A stretch of 64,000 nucleotides of DNA from Avena insularis (GCA_023614405.1 CM042690.1:664090802-664154801), one strand, 5' to 3'. Shown: positions 1-13,152, counted from the first letter of the stretch. Translations and numbers: made by a program. Notes: a model not told the origin generated them from the sequence alone.

Positions 1-192
1 CGAAAATATTCATTTTCTGACTTTCCAGGAACCAAAAATAGCAGAAAACAGGCAGCTGGCACTATGGCTCTTGTTAATAGGTTAGTCCAAGAAATCATAT
101 GAAAAGTACTCCAAAGTGTGGACAAAACACAAGAAAGTGGATAAAACCAAGCATGGAACATCAAAAGTTATAGATACATTTGCAATGTATCA
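1..192 (-). repeat. Gypsy 3' LTR, truncated by the window edge
   Basis: This is the 5' portion, in element sense, of the 3' LTR; it ends on the plus strand at ...gcaatgtatca (192), the complement of a TGATACATTGC start. It matches the end of the right-hand LTR (15133-15326). The bases just inside (193-206, complement of a purine-rich aagcttgcgg-type tract) look like the polypurine tract. Confidence 0.85.
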
Positions 193-2903
193 ACATCCGC
201 AAGCTTAACTCCTGCTCGTCCTCGAGTAGGTAAGTGATAAAAAGAAAGAATATATTTTGAGGTGACATGCACCATCAAAGACTTGATCAAAGTATTTGTA
301 AAACATTCGAAGCTGGGATCATAGTACTTCAATCATAACATGAAATACAAAGTTCTAGCAATAAGACAAAGAAACTATGATACAACATGAAAAAGCACAA
401 ACAAAAGATTCTTGAATAACAATGCTTTGCAAGACGTTTGTTTGTTTCACATAAAGAAAACATAGCATAATAGTATTCAGCTTGTCCCTCATAGAGTAGC
501 AAATATAAATGCATAGGACACCTTCAAAGTTCATAAGAGTGACTAGATACAAATAGTTTAAAACAAGCAATATCAAGGTATGCATCAATTAACTAGTCTT
601 GGGACAATGCACATAGAACTAAGAATGGCCACTATGCTCTCAAAGTAGGTGCATAAAGATAGAAGGTGGAGACTCAATATAATGGTGGAAGAAAGGCCTT
701 CATAAAAGGAAGTAGGGATTCAAGTCTCATAAAGAGCTTCCAAAAATTATGATACTTATAGCTTTCATCTCTCATTGCCCCTATCATAAGCATCTTGAAG
801 GTGATTAAGGTTAAAGTGACACAACTAAGAGGATATGCTTGACAAGTTATAAACTGAAATCTCATGCCCCTTACTTACGAAGACCGATCCTCATGCTACT
901 CAACTTTAGTCACAAGTAAGCTCTTGTCATTGTAAGTATATATGTATAGTAAAGAACCGCCAGCAGGTACCCTTGCACATGATCGGAGCTATCCCATAAT
1001 CAAAATGACAAGGCAAGCAGACAATGAGCATCTCAACGATCTTTTTATTTGCTATTTGCATAGGTTTTTATTGAGGATGCTTCATAGAGTGCTCATTATG
1101 GTGATGCTGCAAGTTTCTACCATGATTAACATTGGCTTAGGCTAGTGGCCCAGGCGTTTCTCTAACACACATACAAACTCCATGATCTTACAAGTTCCAC
1201 TTTTATTTTACACCATCGGGATCCGTAAGCAAAAGAACATGATATCAACAGGGTACAAAGTACAAGTGCAATGTTGAAATCGTTCCCCATGATACATGGT
1301 TCTGCTAATTTCAACTTATAAAGCGCAAGCATATACGCAACAAAGAAGGACCCAATGGTTCAAGTTTATTAGATGCAAAAAAGTAAAGTGTGCCATCAAG
1401 TTCGTGAGAGATTTAATCACTAGTTTTCTCATAACAAGTTTAATTTGGAAGGTAAACAAAAGCATGAATATACTTGGAATAGCATAAGCTAGTAGGTAGG
1501 TATGGTGGACTCTTTGTAATAACTTGGTTTAGGGAGTTGGATGCATGAGTGGAACTCATACTTGGTTGTGGAGGATAGCAAAAGACTGGGAGTGACAAAC
1601 TAAGAGAGCAATAATGGCCATAATCATGCAGAGCGACAAAACATCATTGATCAAAGCATAAAGTGATACTACAAGTTTAAAACTAAAGGATCATAAAGGA
1701 TATGGTGACTTGAGATAGTCATAACATGGTGTGAGCATGCGCCAAGTCAACCCGAATAAAGCATCAAAGGAGAATACCACTATACTATGCTTTAATATGC
1801 TAAAACAACGCATGATTCATCCAAGGCACATTAAGCAATCTCAATTGTTTATAACAAGTCATGCTACAGCAAAGAATACTAAGCATAAAGCCAAAACAAT
1901 ATCAAGCATGGCATGATAGAGCATAGGCCACAGTAAAAAACGAGCTCTTTTTACCACATAAGCATGAAATTTCCTACTCTTTTCCAAACCAAACCAAACC
2001 AAACTATTTGCAAACCAAAGTATGGAAGAGGGGGTCCAACCAATTTATTCAGAAAACTAAGCAAACAAAAGCAAACGAAAAACAAAAATGAAAACGAAAA
2101 AGAAGATGCTCCAAGAACAACACAATTGTGTATGAAACAATAAAAATGAAGCGTTTGGAAGAAATCTGGGATTTTTATTGATGAAGAAGGGGATGCCTTG
2201 GGCATCCCCAAGCTTTGGCGCTTGTACTTCTTGGATGTTTCTTGGGGTGACATGCGTGGCATCCCCAAGCTTGAGCTTTAGTCCATCCTTCATCTCATTA
2301 CTCATTTCTTCCATACACCTGAAATTTTTCCTTCATACAAAACTTCACATAATCTTTATTAGCAACATTAGTGCACTCAAGATAAATAAGTCTTAAGGTT
2401 CAGTTATAACACCAAATAAACTTCCATTATAACACTATCTACTGTAGCACTTCCCTCAAAAATCTCAATTCCCCAAAATAACTCAAAAAGGAACCAACAA
2501 GAAGCAAATGCAGAAAATGGCATAAATCTGTCAAAACAGACCAGCAGGTAAAGACAAATTTTTCGAAGACCTTCTGTTGCTCAAATCAAAAAGTGTTAAA
2601 CTAATGAAAGTTAGATAACAACCTGGGATATAAGCACAAAAATTCACGCCTCAAAAAGACGTTCAGAGATTTTACACGAATTTTTACGGTGAAGCACAGA
2701 AATCTGTTTCGGGACAGCAACTTTCCCAATCATTACTTCTCTCTCATTAGAGGTTACTCTTGGCACAAAAAGCAAATAAAAAGGATAAGGAGTGGTTATT
2801 ACTAAAGTAATAACTTTCAAGACTCATCTAAAACTTTTGGGTTATCTCCCAATAAGTATTTTTCTTTAACGCCTTTAAGTTAGGCATAAGAAGCAAGAAA
2901 GAA
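193..2903 (-). other. Gypsy non-coding 3' internal region
   Basis: No supported gene. The stretch lies between the protease-like fragment and the 3' LTR. It contains the polypurine tract next to the LTR, AT-rich sequence, and near 2185-2275 repeated ggcatccccaagctt motifs that recur in cereal Gypsy elements. The short open frames here show no recognisable domain. Confidence 0.6.
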
Positions 2904-3382
2904 TCAAGTGTTCTCAAATGAAGAAGCATTAAGACCAAATTTCTTGCCCTTACCTCTCTTACTTTCATTCTTAACCTTGGGGAAAATATGATTGTTTGGT
3001 GGAGAAGAAAGGTGCATGGTCCCCTTTCCTACATCTATTATTGCTCCAAGGAGTTCTAATAGGGACCTTCCAAGTGTAATTTGTCCTTTTCCTGCATATT
3101 CAATAACAAGATAATCAGTAGAAATCATTTTCCCAAGGATCTTTATAAACACTCCTTCAACTATTGCAATAGGTAATATGGTAGCATTATTAGCAAGAGA
3201 TATTTATTTTCCTCCTTCAGTAAGCCCCTAAAGATTCAAAGATTCATAAATATCTTTGGGCATAAGACAAAATTCAGACATGATATCACAACGAGCTTGA
3301 AAAGTTTCAGTGTTTATCTCAATCTTTACTATAGGGAGCCACTTTGATGGTTCAGAATTTATTGGAACATAATTATGATGCT
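2904..3382 (-). pseudogene. Gypsy gag-pol protease-like fragment
   Basis: Minus-strand translation from 3382 downward gives a retropepsin-like region: a stretch ending MPKDIYESLNL, then, after a stop, ITLGRSLLELLGAIIDVGKG, which resembles the ILGRPFL...ALIDV part of Gypsy proteases. The expected catalytic D-[ST]-G/DLGAS motif appears degraded to DIMSE. The reading frame is interrupted around 3228 and separated from upstream gag by the Copia insertion at 3388. It is a broken relic. Confidence 0.6.
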
Positions 3383-3387
3383 CCCTA

Positions 3388-5013
3388 TGTTGGGTCCGTA
3401 GCATAGAAAACAAAAAATTTCCTACGGTGTGAACTACATGCCAAGATCTATCTACTAGGTACAAAGCAAACGGGTGGACATACATCCATAGAGAACTTAC
3501 CCTCGAAGACAACGAGCTTTGTTAACGAGTAGGAACTGGTGGTTGATGTAGTCGTACACTTGCCGATCTCAAGATCGTGAGGAAGTCCGAGCGCCGCAAC
3601 TCAGCGCATCACTTTTCGCACACGTTCAAGCCACCGAACAACCTCCACCTCCTCGTTCCAGTGAGCAGTGAGCAACAACTCCTTCAGACGAAATGCCACA
3701 GGGAACATGTATCTCGCTAATCCGAGACCATGGGGAATAATTCTAGAGGGGGAGAGATCCTTCACAAGGAGGTGTGTGGATGAAGGAGGAATGGGTGGCC
3801 TTTTATAGGAGGAGGGGTGCCCTCTCTCCATGGCGGCGCATGGGGGGTGACCCCTCACCTCCCCCATTCATGTGGTGGTAACTCCTCCACATTAAAATGC
3901 CTCTTCACATTCCCTTTTAAAGTCTCCACTTTAAATGCATTAAGTTTCTCCAAATTTAATGCTCTCTCATTTAATAAAAACTCTTTTATTAAATTTATTC
4001 AGAATTTATTAATTTCTTTAATTAACAAGCGTTCACATATAGCCTTGCAATATTTCAATATCACATGCAGAACCACCTTCTGCAATTTCACCCGAAACAA
4101 TTTACGGTTTCTATTGAAACAATTCCTGCGCTTTGCAATTCTTTCGTCTGAAACATATGTGCTCCAAAATGATGTCCGGTAACTCTTAAGTGTGCCACCC
4201 TACGGTTCGCGAATAATGCAGACATGGTCGAGACCCTTCTCCGATCAATAATCAGCATGGGACACGGAGATCCGTACTGACTCCTACACATTCAACGATG
4301 ACTCCTGTGATCGTGAGAACCTTTAACACTTGTAACTAAATCCCTTTGTCTCTCGATATATTACATGTCCGAGATTCGATCATCGGTATCTCCATACCTA
4401 GTTTGATCTAAATTCTTGACATGCACTCTTTTCTCGTTCGTGATATAACATTCTAGTGATCACATCACTTGCTTGCAAGCTATCCTAATGTGATATCACC
4501 GAGAGGGCCCAGAGTATATCTATCCATCATCTGGATTGACAAATTCCACTCTTGATCCATGAGCCTCAACATAACACCTTCGTAGCACTGAACCCATCTT
4601 TATAGTCACCCTGTTACGGTGTGACGTTTGATGTTATCAAGATACTCTTCTGGTGTTAGCAATTAACATGATCTCATGGTCTAAGGATAAAGATTACTTC
4701 GTATGATGTTATAGCAATATAAACACAATGACTTGATCGTAATGCTATACTTCAGATGAATGTTCATCACATCATTCCACCAATGGTGTGACCTTGTTAT
4801 TAACAACATCCAATGTCCATGATCAGGAAACCTTGATCATCCTGTTAATCAACAAGCTAGTCTATAAGAGCTAGGAACCCTTTTTGTTTATTAAACACAC
4901 ATGTATTGATGTTTCCTATCAATACAATTATAGCATGCAAAATAAACATCTAGCATATACAAGGAATACATAATAACAACTTTATTATTGCCTCTCAGGG
5001 CATATTTCCTTCA
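3388..5013 (-). repeat. Copia 3' LTR
   Basis: 1626 bp, TG...CA on both strands, matching 11529-13152 almost base for base with scattered substitutions and small indels. Because the element is on the minus strand this left copy is the 3' LTR. It is preceded inward (5014-5030) by the complement of a purine-rich tract, gtgggagac, the usual BARE-type polypurine tract. Confidence 0.95.
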
Positions 5014-5046
5014 GTCTCCCACTTGCACTAGAGACAATAATCTAGT

Positions 5047-6536
5047 TCACATAGTGATAAATCTAACACCCATGGAGTTCTGGTGTTGATCATGTTTTGC
5101 CCTAGGGAGTACTTTAGTCAACGGATCTGCTACATTCAGGTCTGTGTGCACTTTACAAATCTTTATATCTCCATCCTTGACATGTTCACGGATGGAGTGA
5201 AACCGGCGCTTAATATGCTTGGAATTCTTGTGAGACCTTGGTTCCTTTGTGTTGGCTATGGCTCCATTGTTGTCACAATAGATCACCATCGGGTCCAACG
5301 CACTGGAAACCACACCCAGTTCCGTTATGAACTCCTTCATCCAAACCGCTTCTGCCGCTTACGAAGCGACAACATATTCTGCCTCCGTTGTTGATCCAGC
5401 CACCACGGTTGTTTGGATCTCCTCCAACTAATCTGCTCCGTTCAAGAGAAATACGTATCGGATTGAGACTTAGAGTCATCCGGATCGTGTCAAAACTAAC
5501 ATCGACATAACACTTAGCGACTAGCTCTTCTTCACCTCCGTATATAAGAAACATATCCTTAGTTCTTCTCAAGTACTTAAGGATATTCTTGACCGCTATC
5601 CGATGTTACGAACACGGATCAGATTGGTACCTACTAGTCAAACTAATAGCATGTGCCACCTCGGTCTTGTACATAGCATGTCATACATTATAGAGCCTAT
5701 GGCTGAGGCATAGGGATCTTATCCATTATCTCTCTTTCTTCCAGTGGCGGACTTTGAGTCTTACTCAATGTCTTGCCTTGCAACATAGGTAAGAACCCCT
5801 TCTTACTTCCGTCCATATTAAACTTCTTTAATATCTTATCGAGGTATGTACTCTGCGATACCCCAATTAGGCGTCTTGATCTATCTCTATAGATTTTAAT
5901 GCCTAATATATATGAAGCTTCACCAAGGTCCTTCATCGAAAATTTGTTGTTTAGATAACTTTTAACACTGTTTAAAAGATCTAAATCATTTCCAATCAAT
6001 AATATGTCATCCACATGTAATATTAGAAATGCCACATTGCTCCCACTCACTTTCTTGTAAATACAAGCCTCTCCATAAGTTTGGACAAATCCAAACTCTT
6101 TGATCACCTCATCAAAGCGGAGATTCCAACTTCATGATGCTTGCTTCAGTCCATAGATGGATCTCTGAAGTTTGCACACCTTATTAGCATCCTTAGGATC
6201 GACAAAACCCTTAGGTTGTATCATATACAACTCTTCTTCAATCTTACCATTGAGGAACGCAGTTTTGACATCCATCTGCCATATTTTATAATCGAAATAT
6301 GCAGCAATTGCTAACATAATCCTAACCGACTTAAGCATCACTACGGGAGAGAATGTCTCATCGTAGTCAACTCCTTGAATTTGTCGAAACCCCTTTGCGA
6401 CAAGTCGAGCCTTATAGATGGTCACATTACCATCAGCATCTGTTTTCCTTTTGAAAATCCATTTATTCTCAACGGCCTTTCGGTCGTGAGGTAAATCCAC
6501 CAAGGTCCAAACCTGGTTTTCGTACATGGATTCCAT
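5047..6536 (-). pseudogene. Copia pol: reverse transcriptase and RNase H, broken
   Basis: Minus-strand frames show the Copia reverse transcriptase (6536-6132: DMDVKTAFLNG-type motif seen as QMDVKTAFLNG, then RSIYGLKQAS) continuing at 6107-5697 with the catalytic VDDILLIGND block and MKDLGEASYILGIKI. RNase H follows at 5340-5047 (CDNNGAIANTKEP, DPLTK) and ends at a TAA near 5047. Frames shift between blocks (about 6107-6132 and 5570-5697), so no continuous protein can be made. Order RT then RNase H after integrase is the Copia arrangement. Confidence 0.9.
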
Positions 6537-7071
6537 CTCGGTTCATGGCTTCTAGCCATTTGTTGGAATCCGGGCTCATCATCGCTTCTTCATACGTCGC
6601 GAGGTCATCCATTTCATCAACCATGAAATTCACAACATGATTGCCGTGAGTTCGGAGGCTGCCGTGTCACGCTTGACGTGCGAGTTTGATAGTGTCCTCT
6701 TCGGAGTTTCATGATCAATATCATTAGCTCTCTCTTCATTAGGTGAAGTCAACTCCAAAACAACCACGGAGCTGCGCTACTCGCCATTTCATGAAGAGAA
6801 GGTTCAATAACCTCTTGAGTTCTACCTTGGACTACTCACACCTTTCGAGAAACTCCTTCTCAAGAAAGGATCCATTCTTAACAACAAAAACCTTGCCCTC
6901 GGATGCATGATAGAAGGTATACCCAATCGTTTCCTTAGGGTATCCTATGAAGATGCATTTTTCCGCTTTGGGTTGAGTTTATCCGGTTGAAGTTTCTTCA
7001 CATAAACATCGCATCCCCAAACCTTTAAGAAATGACGACTTAGGTTTGTTTCCAAACCATAATTCATACTG

Positions 7072-7808
7072 TCATTTCAGCAGTTTAGATGGTGCCCGAT
7101 TTAAAGTGAATGCAATTGTTTCCGATGCATAACCCCAAAATGACAATGGCAAGTCAGTCAGAGACATCATAGATCGAACCATATGCAATAAAGTACGATT
7201 ACGACATTCTGACACACCATTACGTTGTGGTGTTCCGGCAGGCGTGAGTTGTGAAACTATTCCACAGTCTTTCATATGTGTGCTAAACTCGTAACTAAGA
7301 TACTCTCCTCCATAGTCGGACCGCAGAAATTTGATCTTTACATTACGATGATTTTCCACTTGATGCGAAATTCTTTGAACTTTTCAAAAGTTTCAGACTT
7401 GTGTTTCATCAAATAGATATACCCATATCTACTCAAATCATCCGTAAAGTAACAAAATAACGATATCCACCTCATGAGACACACTCATTGGTCCACACAC
7501 ATCGGTATGTATGATTTCCAATAGATCATGCTTGGTTCCATTGAACCAGAAAACGGCGTTCTAGTCATCTTGCCCATAAGGCATGGCTCACATGTATCAA
7601 ATGATTCAAAATCAAGTGATTCCAAAAAGTCCATCAGAATGGAGTTTCTTCATGCGTTTAACGCCAATATGACCTAGACGGCAGTGCCACATATATGTAG
7701 ATATATCATTATCAAGTTTAATCCTTTTAGCATCAACATTATGAATATGCGTAATACTACTATCGAGATCCAATAGAAACAAACCATTCAACATAGGTGC
7801 ATGACCAT
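7072..7808 (-). pseudogene. Copia integrase region, broken
   Basis: Minus-strand sequence includes the gag-pre-integrase zinc-binding region (near 7612-7700: WHCRLGHIGVKRMKKL) and the integrase core (7359-7072: SDYGGEYLSYEF, GIVSQLTPAGTPQRNGVSECRN, the latter holding the catalytic E region). The frame is lost between about 7360 and 7612. The upstream part of the same region, with NNCYLVPALSMNIVSGS, lies at 8570-8720, separated by the Cassandra element. Confidence 0.85.
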
Positions 7809-8564
7809 TGTGAGATCCAGGCACATGGCTTAATAGGATTGATAGGATACCCATATCAACAAGTTGCAACTTCTTTTCTGGAAGATCATTCGAAAAGAAC
7901 TCTAAGGTTAAGCGTGCTTGGCCTAGAGAAATTCTAGGATGGGTGACCAACCGGGAAATGGGTAGCAAGTGCGCAGTGAGGACAAAGTCGCAGAAAAGAC
8001 TAGTGTTGATGCGTGGGGCGATCTAGATATCATATTAAGCTGCCGAGTGACACCGGGCCCGAGGAGTGGGCGGTGTTACAAGTGGTATCGAGCCGACCCT
8101 TGCGATTACACGGGTGTGTGCGGGTCGATGGCGGGACATGTGGAGCATGGCGGCGTGTGGCCCGGAGTGGACACGGCATGGCACATGTCTTGACCTTTGG
8201 ACGCCTGCAGCGTGCGTGCAGAGGAACGTTCCTGGGGTGTGCTTGATCGATGAGGGCATCGATCTTCTAAAGGGTGGGTGTATGTGAGATCCAGACACAT
8301 GGCTTAATAGGATTGATAGGATACCCATATCAACAAGTTGTAACTTCTTTTCTGGAAGCTCATTCGAAAAGAACTCTAAGGTTAAGCGTGCTTGGCCTAG
8401 AGAAATTCTAGGATGGGTGACCGACCGGGAAATGGGTAGCAAGGTGCTTGCAGTGAGGACAAAGTCTTGAAAAGACTAGTGTTGGTCTATGGGGCCAGTC
8501 TAGATATCCTATTAAGCTGCCAGGAGTGACACCCCCCGGGCCCAGGAGTGGACGGGGTGTTACA
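7809..8564 (+). mobile_element. Cassandra TRIM element, copy 1
   Basis: A 756-bp non-coding element with LTRs 7809-8080 (272 bp) and 8283-8564 (282 bp), ends TGTGAGATCC...GTGTTACA and a perfect 5-bp target duplication ACCAT (7804-7808, 8565-8569). After the left LTR comes a tRNA-Met-type primer site (gtggtatcgagcc, 8082-8094); before the right LTR lies a purine-rich tract. Each LTR contains 5S rRNA-like sequence (ttaagcgtgcttgg ... taggatgggtgacc) covering the box A to box C control region. These features define Cassandra TRIMs. It interrupts the Copia between the protease and the integrase zinc region and reads opposite to it. Confidence 0.95.
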
Positions 8565-8720
8565 ACCATAAAAGATATTATTCATATAAATCGAACAACC
8601 ATTGTTTTTAGACTTAAATGAATAACCACTTTGCATCAAACACGATCCGGATACAATGTTCATGCTCAGTGCAGGCACTAAATAACAATTATTTAGGTTT
8701 ATAACTAATCCCGATGGCAT
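8565..8720 (-). pseudogene. Copia pol protease/pre-integrase fragment
   Basis: Minus-strand translation gives MPSGLVINLNNCYLVPAL and onward, the region between protease and the integrase zinc-binding motif in BARE-like Copia polyproteins. Removing the Cassandra copy and one ACCAT duplicate would place it next to the integrase fragment ending at 7808. Confidence 0.75.
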
Positions 8721-8908
8721 ATGGAGAGGCAGCGTTAAACGGCGATCACATCAACTCTTGATCCATTGCCGACCCGCGCCGTGACCTCATCCCTTGCTAG
8801 TTGTCGCTTGTTCGCAGCCTGAACCGAGTAACATATATTAGCAACCGATCCGTATCAAATACCAGGTGCTCTGCAGTACTAGTCAAGTACACATCAATAA
8901 CATGTATA

Positions 8909-9720
8909 TCACATATACCTTTGTTTGCCTTGCGGACTTCTTGTCCGCCAAATACTTAGGCGATTGCGCTTCAATGGCGATCCTTGCAATAGTAGCACTT
9001 CGATTATGGACTTAGGGCCAGCTCGGGGTTTCTTTTTAGGCGTGTAAGACTTGCCACCCTTCTTTCCCTTGTGCTTGCCTTTCTTGTCCTTCTTGAAACC
9101 GGTGGTCCTATTGATCATCAACACTTGATGTTCTTTCCTAATCTCCACTTCAGTCTTAAGCATTGTGAAGCTCGGGAAGAGACTTCTTCATGCCCTGCAT
9201 ATTATAGTTCAACACGAAGCTCTTGTAGCTAGGTGGCGTAGATTGGAGAACACGATGTATGCCTAAGTCAATGGGAATCGTTATTCCCAAGGACACAAGC
9301 TTATCGGCGTACCGGACATTTTGATGCGTGCTCACTAACGGAGCTGTTTTCCTCCATCATACAGCTAAAGAACTTTTCGTAGCATTATAACTCTCTCTGA
9401 CATGGGTATCGAAAATCATTTTCAATTCTCCCATGGTATCAAAAGCATTGCCATTTTGAAACGCTTTGAAGTTACGGCTCTAGCCCATACGGTATGCGCA
9501 ATGAACTAAGTTGTGGTCCTCTGACGAGTTATATAGGCGTTCTTTTCCTCGTCGGGGCATCGAGCTGGTGGGGGGCCTAGCGGCGCATCTAGCACATATT
9601 GCTTTTGTGCGTGATGAGGAGAATCCTCAAATTCATAGCCCAGTTGGTGAAGTTGCTACCATTAGCAGCAAGTTTCTCTTTTTCCATGAACACATTGAAA
9701 TTAAAAGCAGGTGGTGCCAT
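8909..9720 (-). pseudogene. Copia gag, broken
   Basis: Reading starts at an ATG at 9720 (minus) with MAPPAFNFNVFMEKEKLAAN, the N-terminus typical of BARE-like gag. The frame breaks within about 40 codons (near 9590). The C-terminal part at 8909-9163 has a lysine-rich stretch (KDKKGKHKGKKGGKSY), and the zinc-knuckle region after it is frameshifted. No intact gag protein can be produced. Confidence 0.8.
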
Positions 9721-11528
9721 CTACAACAAAATTTGTAAAGTATATTTAGACTAATTTTATGATAGATTGAGTTCAACTAATCCAAATTACTAATGAACTC
9801 CCACTCAAAAACGACATCCCTCGTGTCCTTTTGGTGATTACATGAACCAAATCTACTACACCAAGTCCGATCATCACGTGAGTCGGTGTAGCTTCAAAGG
9901 CGAGCATCTATATGGGCATCATATCAACTATATGACTCATGCTTAATCTTTAGGTCCGTGTTCCGAGGCCATGTCTGTACATGCTAGGCTTGTCAAGTAA
10001 GAACCTTAGTATTTGCGTGTGTAAATTTGTCTTACACCCGTTGTATGAAAGCGTAGAGTTGAAAACACCCGATCATCACGTGATGCCTCAAAACACGATC
10101 CACAAAATGGTGCATACTTAAGGAAGAACACATTTTATCTTGATATCTAAATGAGGGATCATCTTATAATGCTACCAAACACGCCAAACTAGCAGTATAA
10201 GATGCTAACATCTAATGTGTGAAGTGAGGTGATATGGTCCATGCATTTGATCTCTATCATTTGCATCGTGCTATGATCTCTATCATTCCTTTGTGTGTAA
10301 GGCCAAGGTCTATGGAACTTACACGTTAAGTGAGTTATAAGAGTATCTATCATACATCTACTTACAACAATACCATATCAAAACACTAGCCCAGCAACGA
10401 TCTAAACTAGACGCCTCTAATTTATCAATTGCAAGTTTTACGTGGCTTAGGGCTTTCAGAGATAGAACCTGTCTAACCTACGAACATGAACCACAACGAG
10501 GATAACCAAGTTATTAGCAACTCGTTGTAAATCAGATATTGACTATAGTAGGTGTGAGATCCGGGCACATGGCTTAATAGGATTGATAGGATACCCATGT
10601 CAACAAGTTGCAACTTCTTTTCCGGAAGCTCATTCGAAAAGAACTCTAAGGTTAAGCGTGCTTGGCCTAGAGCAATTCTAGGATGGGTGACCGACCGGGA
10701 AGTGGGTACGGTGCATGCAGTGAGGACAAAGTCTTGTGAAAAAGACTAGTGTTGATGCGTGGGGCCGATCTAGATATCCTATTAAGCTACGAGTGACACC
10801 CGGGCCCGAGGTGGGCGGGGTGTTACAAAGTGGTATCGAGCCGACCCTTGCGATTACGGGTGTGTCTTGGTCGGTGGTGGGACATGTGGAGCATGGCGGC
10901 GTGTGGCCCGGAGTGGACACGGCATGGCACATGTGCGACCTTTGGGCCGCTGACAGCGTGCCAGAGGAACGTTCTTGGGGTGTGCTTGATCGTTGTGGGC
11001 TTCGATCTTCTAAATGGTGTGTTTATGTGAGATCCGGGCACATGGCTTAATAGGATTGATAGGATACCCATGTCAACAAGTTGCAACTTCTTTTCCGGAA
11101 GCTCATTCGAAAAGAACTCTAAGGTTAAGCGTGCTTGGCCTAGAGCAATTCTAGGATGGGTGACCGACCGGGAAGTGGGTACCGGGTGCGCACGAGTGAG
11201 GACAAAGTCTTGTGAAAAAGACTAGTGTTGATGCTGGGCTAGTCTAGATATCCTATTAAGCTACCAGAGTGACACCCGGCCGAGGAGTGGACGGGGTGTT
11301 ACTGATGGGAGAGGCAGACACACCCACTTATGCAAAACAAGTTGCATGTCGATCGTGGAACCGGTCTCATGTACGATGACATGTAAGGTTGGTCGGGTAG
11401 CTTCATCCCACTATGCCACCAATATCCAAAGTACATAGAAGATGCAATAACATGATCATCATCTCCCACATATAAACATATGTGTACTACTGCAAAGCAC
11501 CTACGCATAGATCAGGCTCACGATACCC
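9721..11528 (-). other. Copia untranslated leader and primer-binding site
   Basis: This is the long leader between the 5' LTR and gag, as in BARE elements, with no supported coding. The minus-strand sequence next to the LTR (11511-11528) reads gggtatcgtgagcctgatc, a degenerate match to the initiator-Met primer site (TGGTATCAGAGC). A second Cassandra element is inserted at 10553-11302. Confidence 0.75.
10553..11302 (+). mobile_element. Cassandra TRIM element, copy 2
   Basis: About 750 bp with LTRs 10553-10827 (275 bp) and 11026-11302 (277 bp), the same TGTGAGATCC start, a primer site aagtggtatcgagcc at 10828-10842 and 5S rRNA-like sequence in both LTRs. The right LTR ends gtgttac and appears to lack the final A. 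I could not find a target-site duplication (gtagg on the left, tgatg on the right). It inserts in the Copia leader, in the same orientation as copy 1. Confidence 0.9.
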
Positions 11529-13152
11529 TGTTGGGTCCGACATAGAAAACAAAAATTTCCTCTGGTGTGAACTACACGCCAAGATCTATCTACTAGGTAC
11601 AAAGCAAAAGGGTGGACATATATCCATAGAGAACTTACCCTCGAAGACAACGAGCTTTGTTAGCAGTAGGAACTCGTGGTTGATGTAGTCGTACACTTGC
11701 CGATCTCAAGATCGTGAGGAAGTCCGCGCCGCAACTTAGAAGCGCATCACTTTTCCTTTTACGTTCAAGCCACGGACAACCTCCACCTCCTCGCTCCAGC
11801 GATCCAGTGAGCAACAACTCCTTCTAGATGAAATGCCACCGGGAACATGTATCTCGCTAATCCGAGACCATGGGGGAATAATTCTAGAGGGGGAGAGAGA
11901 TCCTTCACAAGGAGGTGTGTGGATGAAGGAGGGAATGGGTGGCCTTTTATAGGAGGAGGTGCCCCTCTCTCCATGGCAGGCGCATGGGGTGACCCTCACC
12001 TCCCCATTCATGTGGTGGTAACTCCTCCACATTAAAATGCCTCTTCACATTCCCTTTTAAAGTCTCCACTTTAAATGCATTAAGTTTCTCCAAATTTAAT
12101 GCTCTCTCATTTAATAAAAACTCTTTTATTAAATTTATTCAGAATTTTGTTAATTACTTTAATTAACAAACGTTATATATATCCTTGCAATATTTCAATA
12201 TCACATGCAGAACCACCTTACGCAATTTCACGAAACAATTTCCGGTTTCTATTGAAACATTTCCCGCGCTTTGCAATTCTTTCGTCTCAAACATATGTGC
12301 TCCAAAATGGTGTCCGGTAAATCTTAAGTGTGCCACCCTACGGTTCGTGAATAATGCAGACATGATCGAGACCCTTCTCCGATCAATAATCAGCGATGGG
12401 ACACGGAGATCCGTCTTGACTCCTACATTCAACGATGACTCGTGATCGTGAGAACCTTTAACGCTTGTAACTAAATCCCTTTGTCTCTCGATATATTACA
12501 TGTCCGAGATTCGATCCGGTATCTCCATACCTAGTTTAATCTCGTTACCGACATGCACTCTTTTCTCGTTCCGTGATATAACATTCTAGTGATCACATCA
12601 CTTGCTTGCAAGCTATCCTAATGTGATATCACCGAGGAGGGCCAGTATATCTATCCGTCATCCGGATTGACAAATTCCACTCTTGATCCATGAGCCTCAA
12701 CATAACACCTTCGTATACTCGAACCCATCTTTATAGTCACCCTGTTACGGTGTGACGTTTGATGTTATCAAGATACTCTTCCGGTGTTAGCAATTAACAT
12801 GATCTCATGGTCTAAGGATAAAGATTACTTCATATGATGTTATAGCAATATAAACACAATGACTTGATCGTAATGCTATACTTCAGATGAATGTTCATCA
12901 CATCATTCCACCAATGTTGTGACCTTGTTATTAACAACATCCAATGTCCATGATCAGGAAACCTTGATCATCCTGTTAATCAACAAGCTAGTCTATAAGA
13001 GAGGCATGACTAGGAACCCTTTTTGTTTATTAAACACACATGTATTAATGTTTCCTATCAATACAATTATAGCATGCAAAATAAACATCTATCATATACA
13101 AGGAATACATAATAACAACTTTATTATTGCCTCTCAGGGCATATTTCCTTCA
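11529..13152 (-). repeat. Copia 5' LTR
   Basis: 1624 bp, paired with 3388-5013. As the element is on the minus strand this right-hand copy carries the promoter for the element. It ends on the plus strand at ...cagggcatatttccttca and is followed by the target duplication CCCTA. Confidence 0.95.

Larger units (their letters stand above)
3388..13152 (-). mobile_element. BARE/Angela-like Copia retrotransposon inserted in the Gypsy
   Basis: Two near-identical LTRs (3388-5013, 11529-13152; 1626 and 1624 bp) have TG...CA ends and flank an internal region with gag, integrase, reverse transcriptase and RNase H on the minus strand. A perfect 5-bp target-site duplication CCCTA occurs at 3383-3387 and 13153-13157. 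In element sense the LTR starts TGAAGGAAATATGCCCTGAG, as in the BARE/Angela/WIS group. The primer site next to the 5' LTR resembles the initiator-Met type. Coding regions carry frameshifts and two Cassandra insertions, so the copy is dead. Confidence 0.95.

Noticed and set aside
7897..7950. A 5S rRNA gene
   Set aside because: Only the inner part of 5S is present, inside Cassandra LTRs; no full 120-bp gene or terminator.
8035..8442. Open frames across the Cassandra elements
   Set aside because: They translate LTR and 5S-derived sequence and recur in each LTR; not genes.
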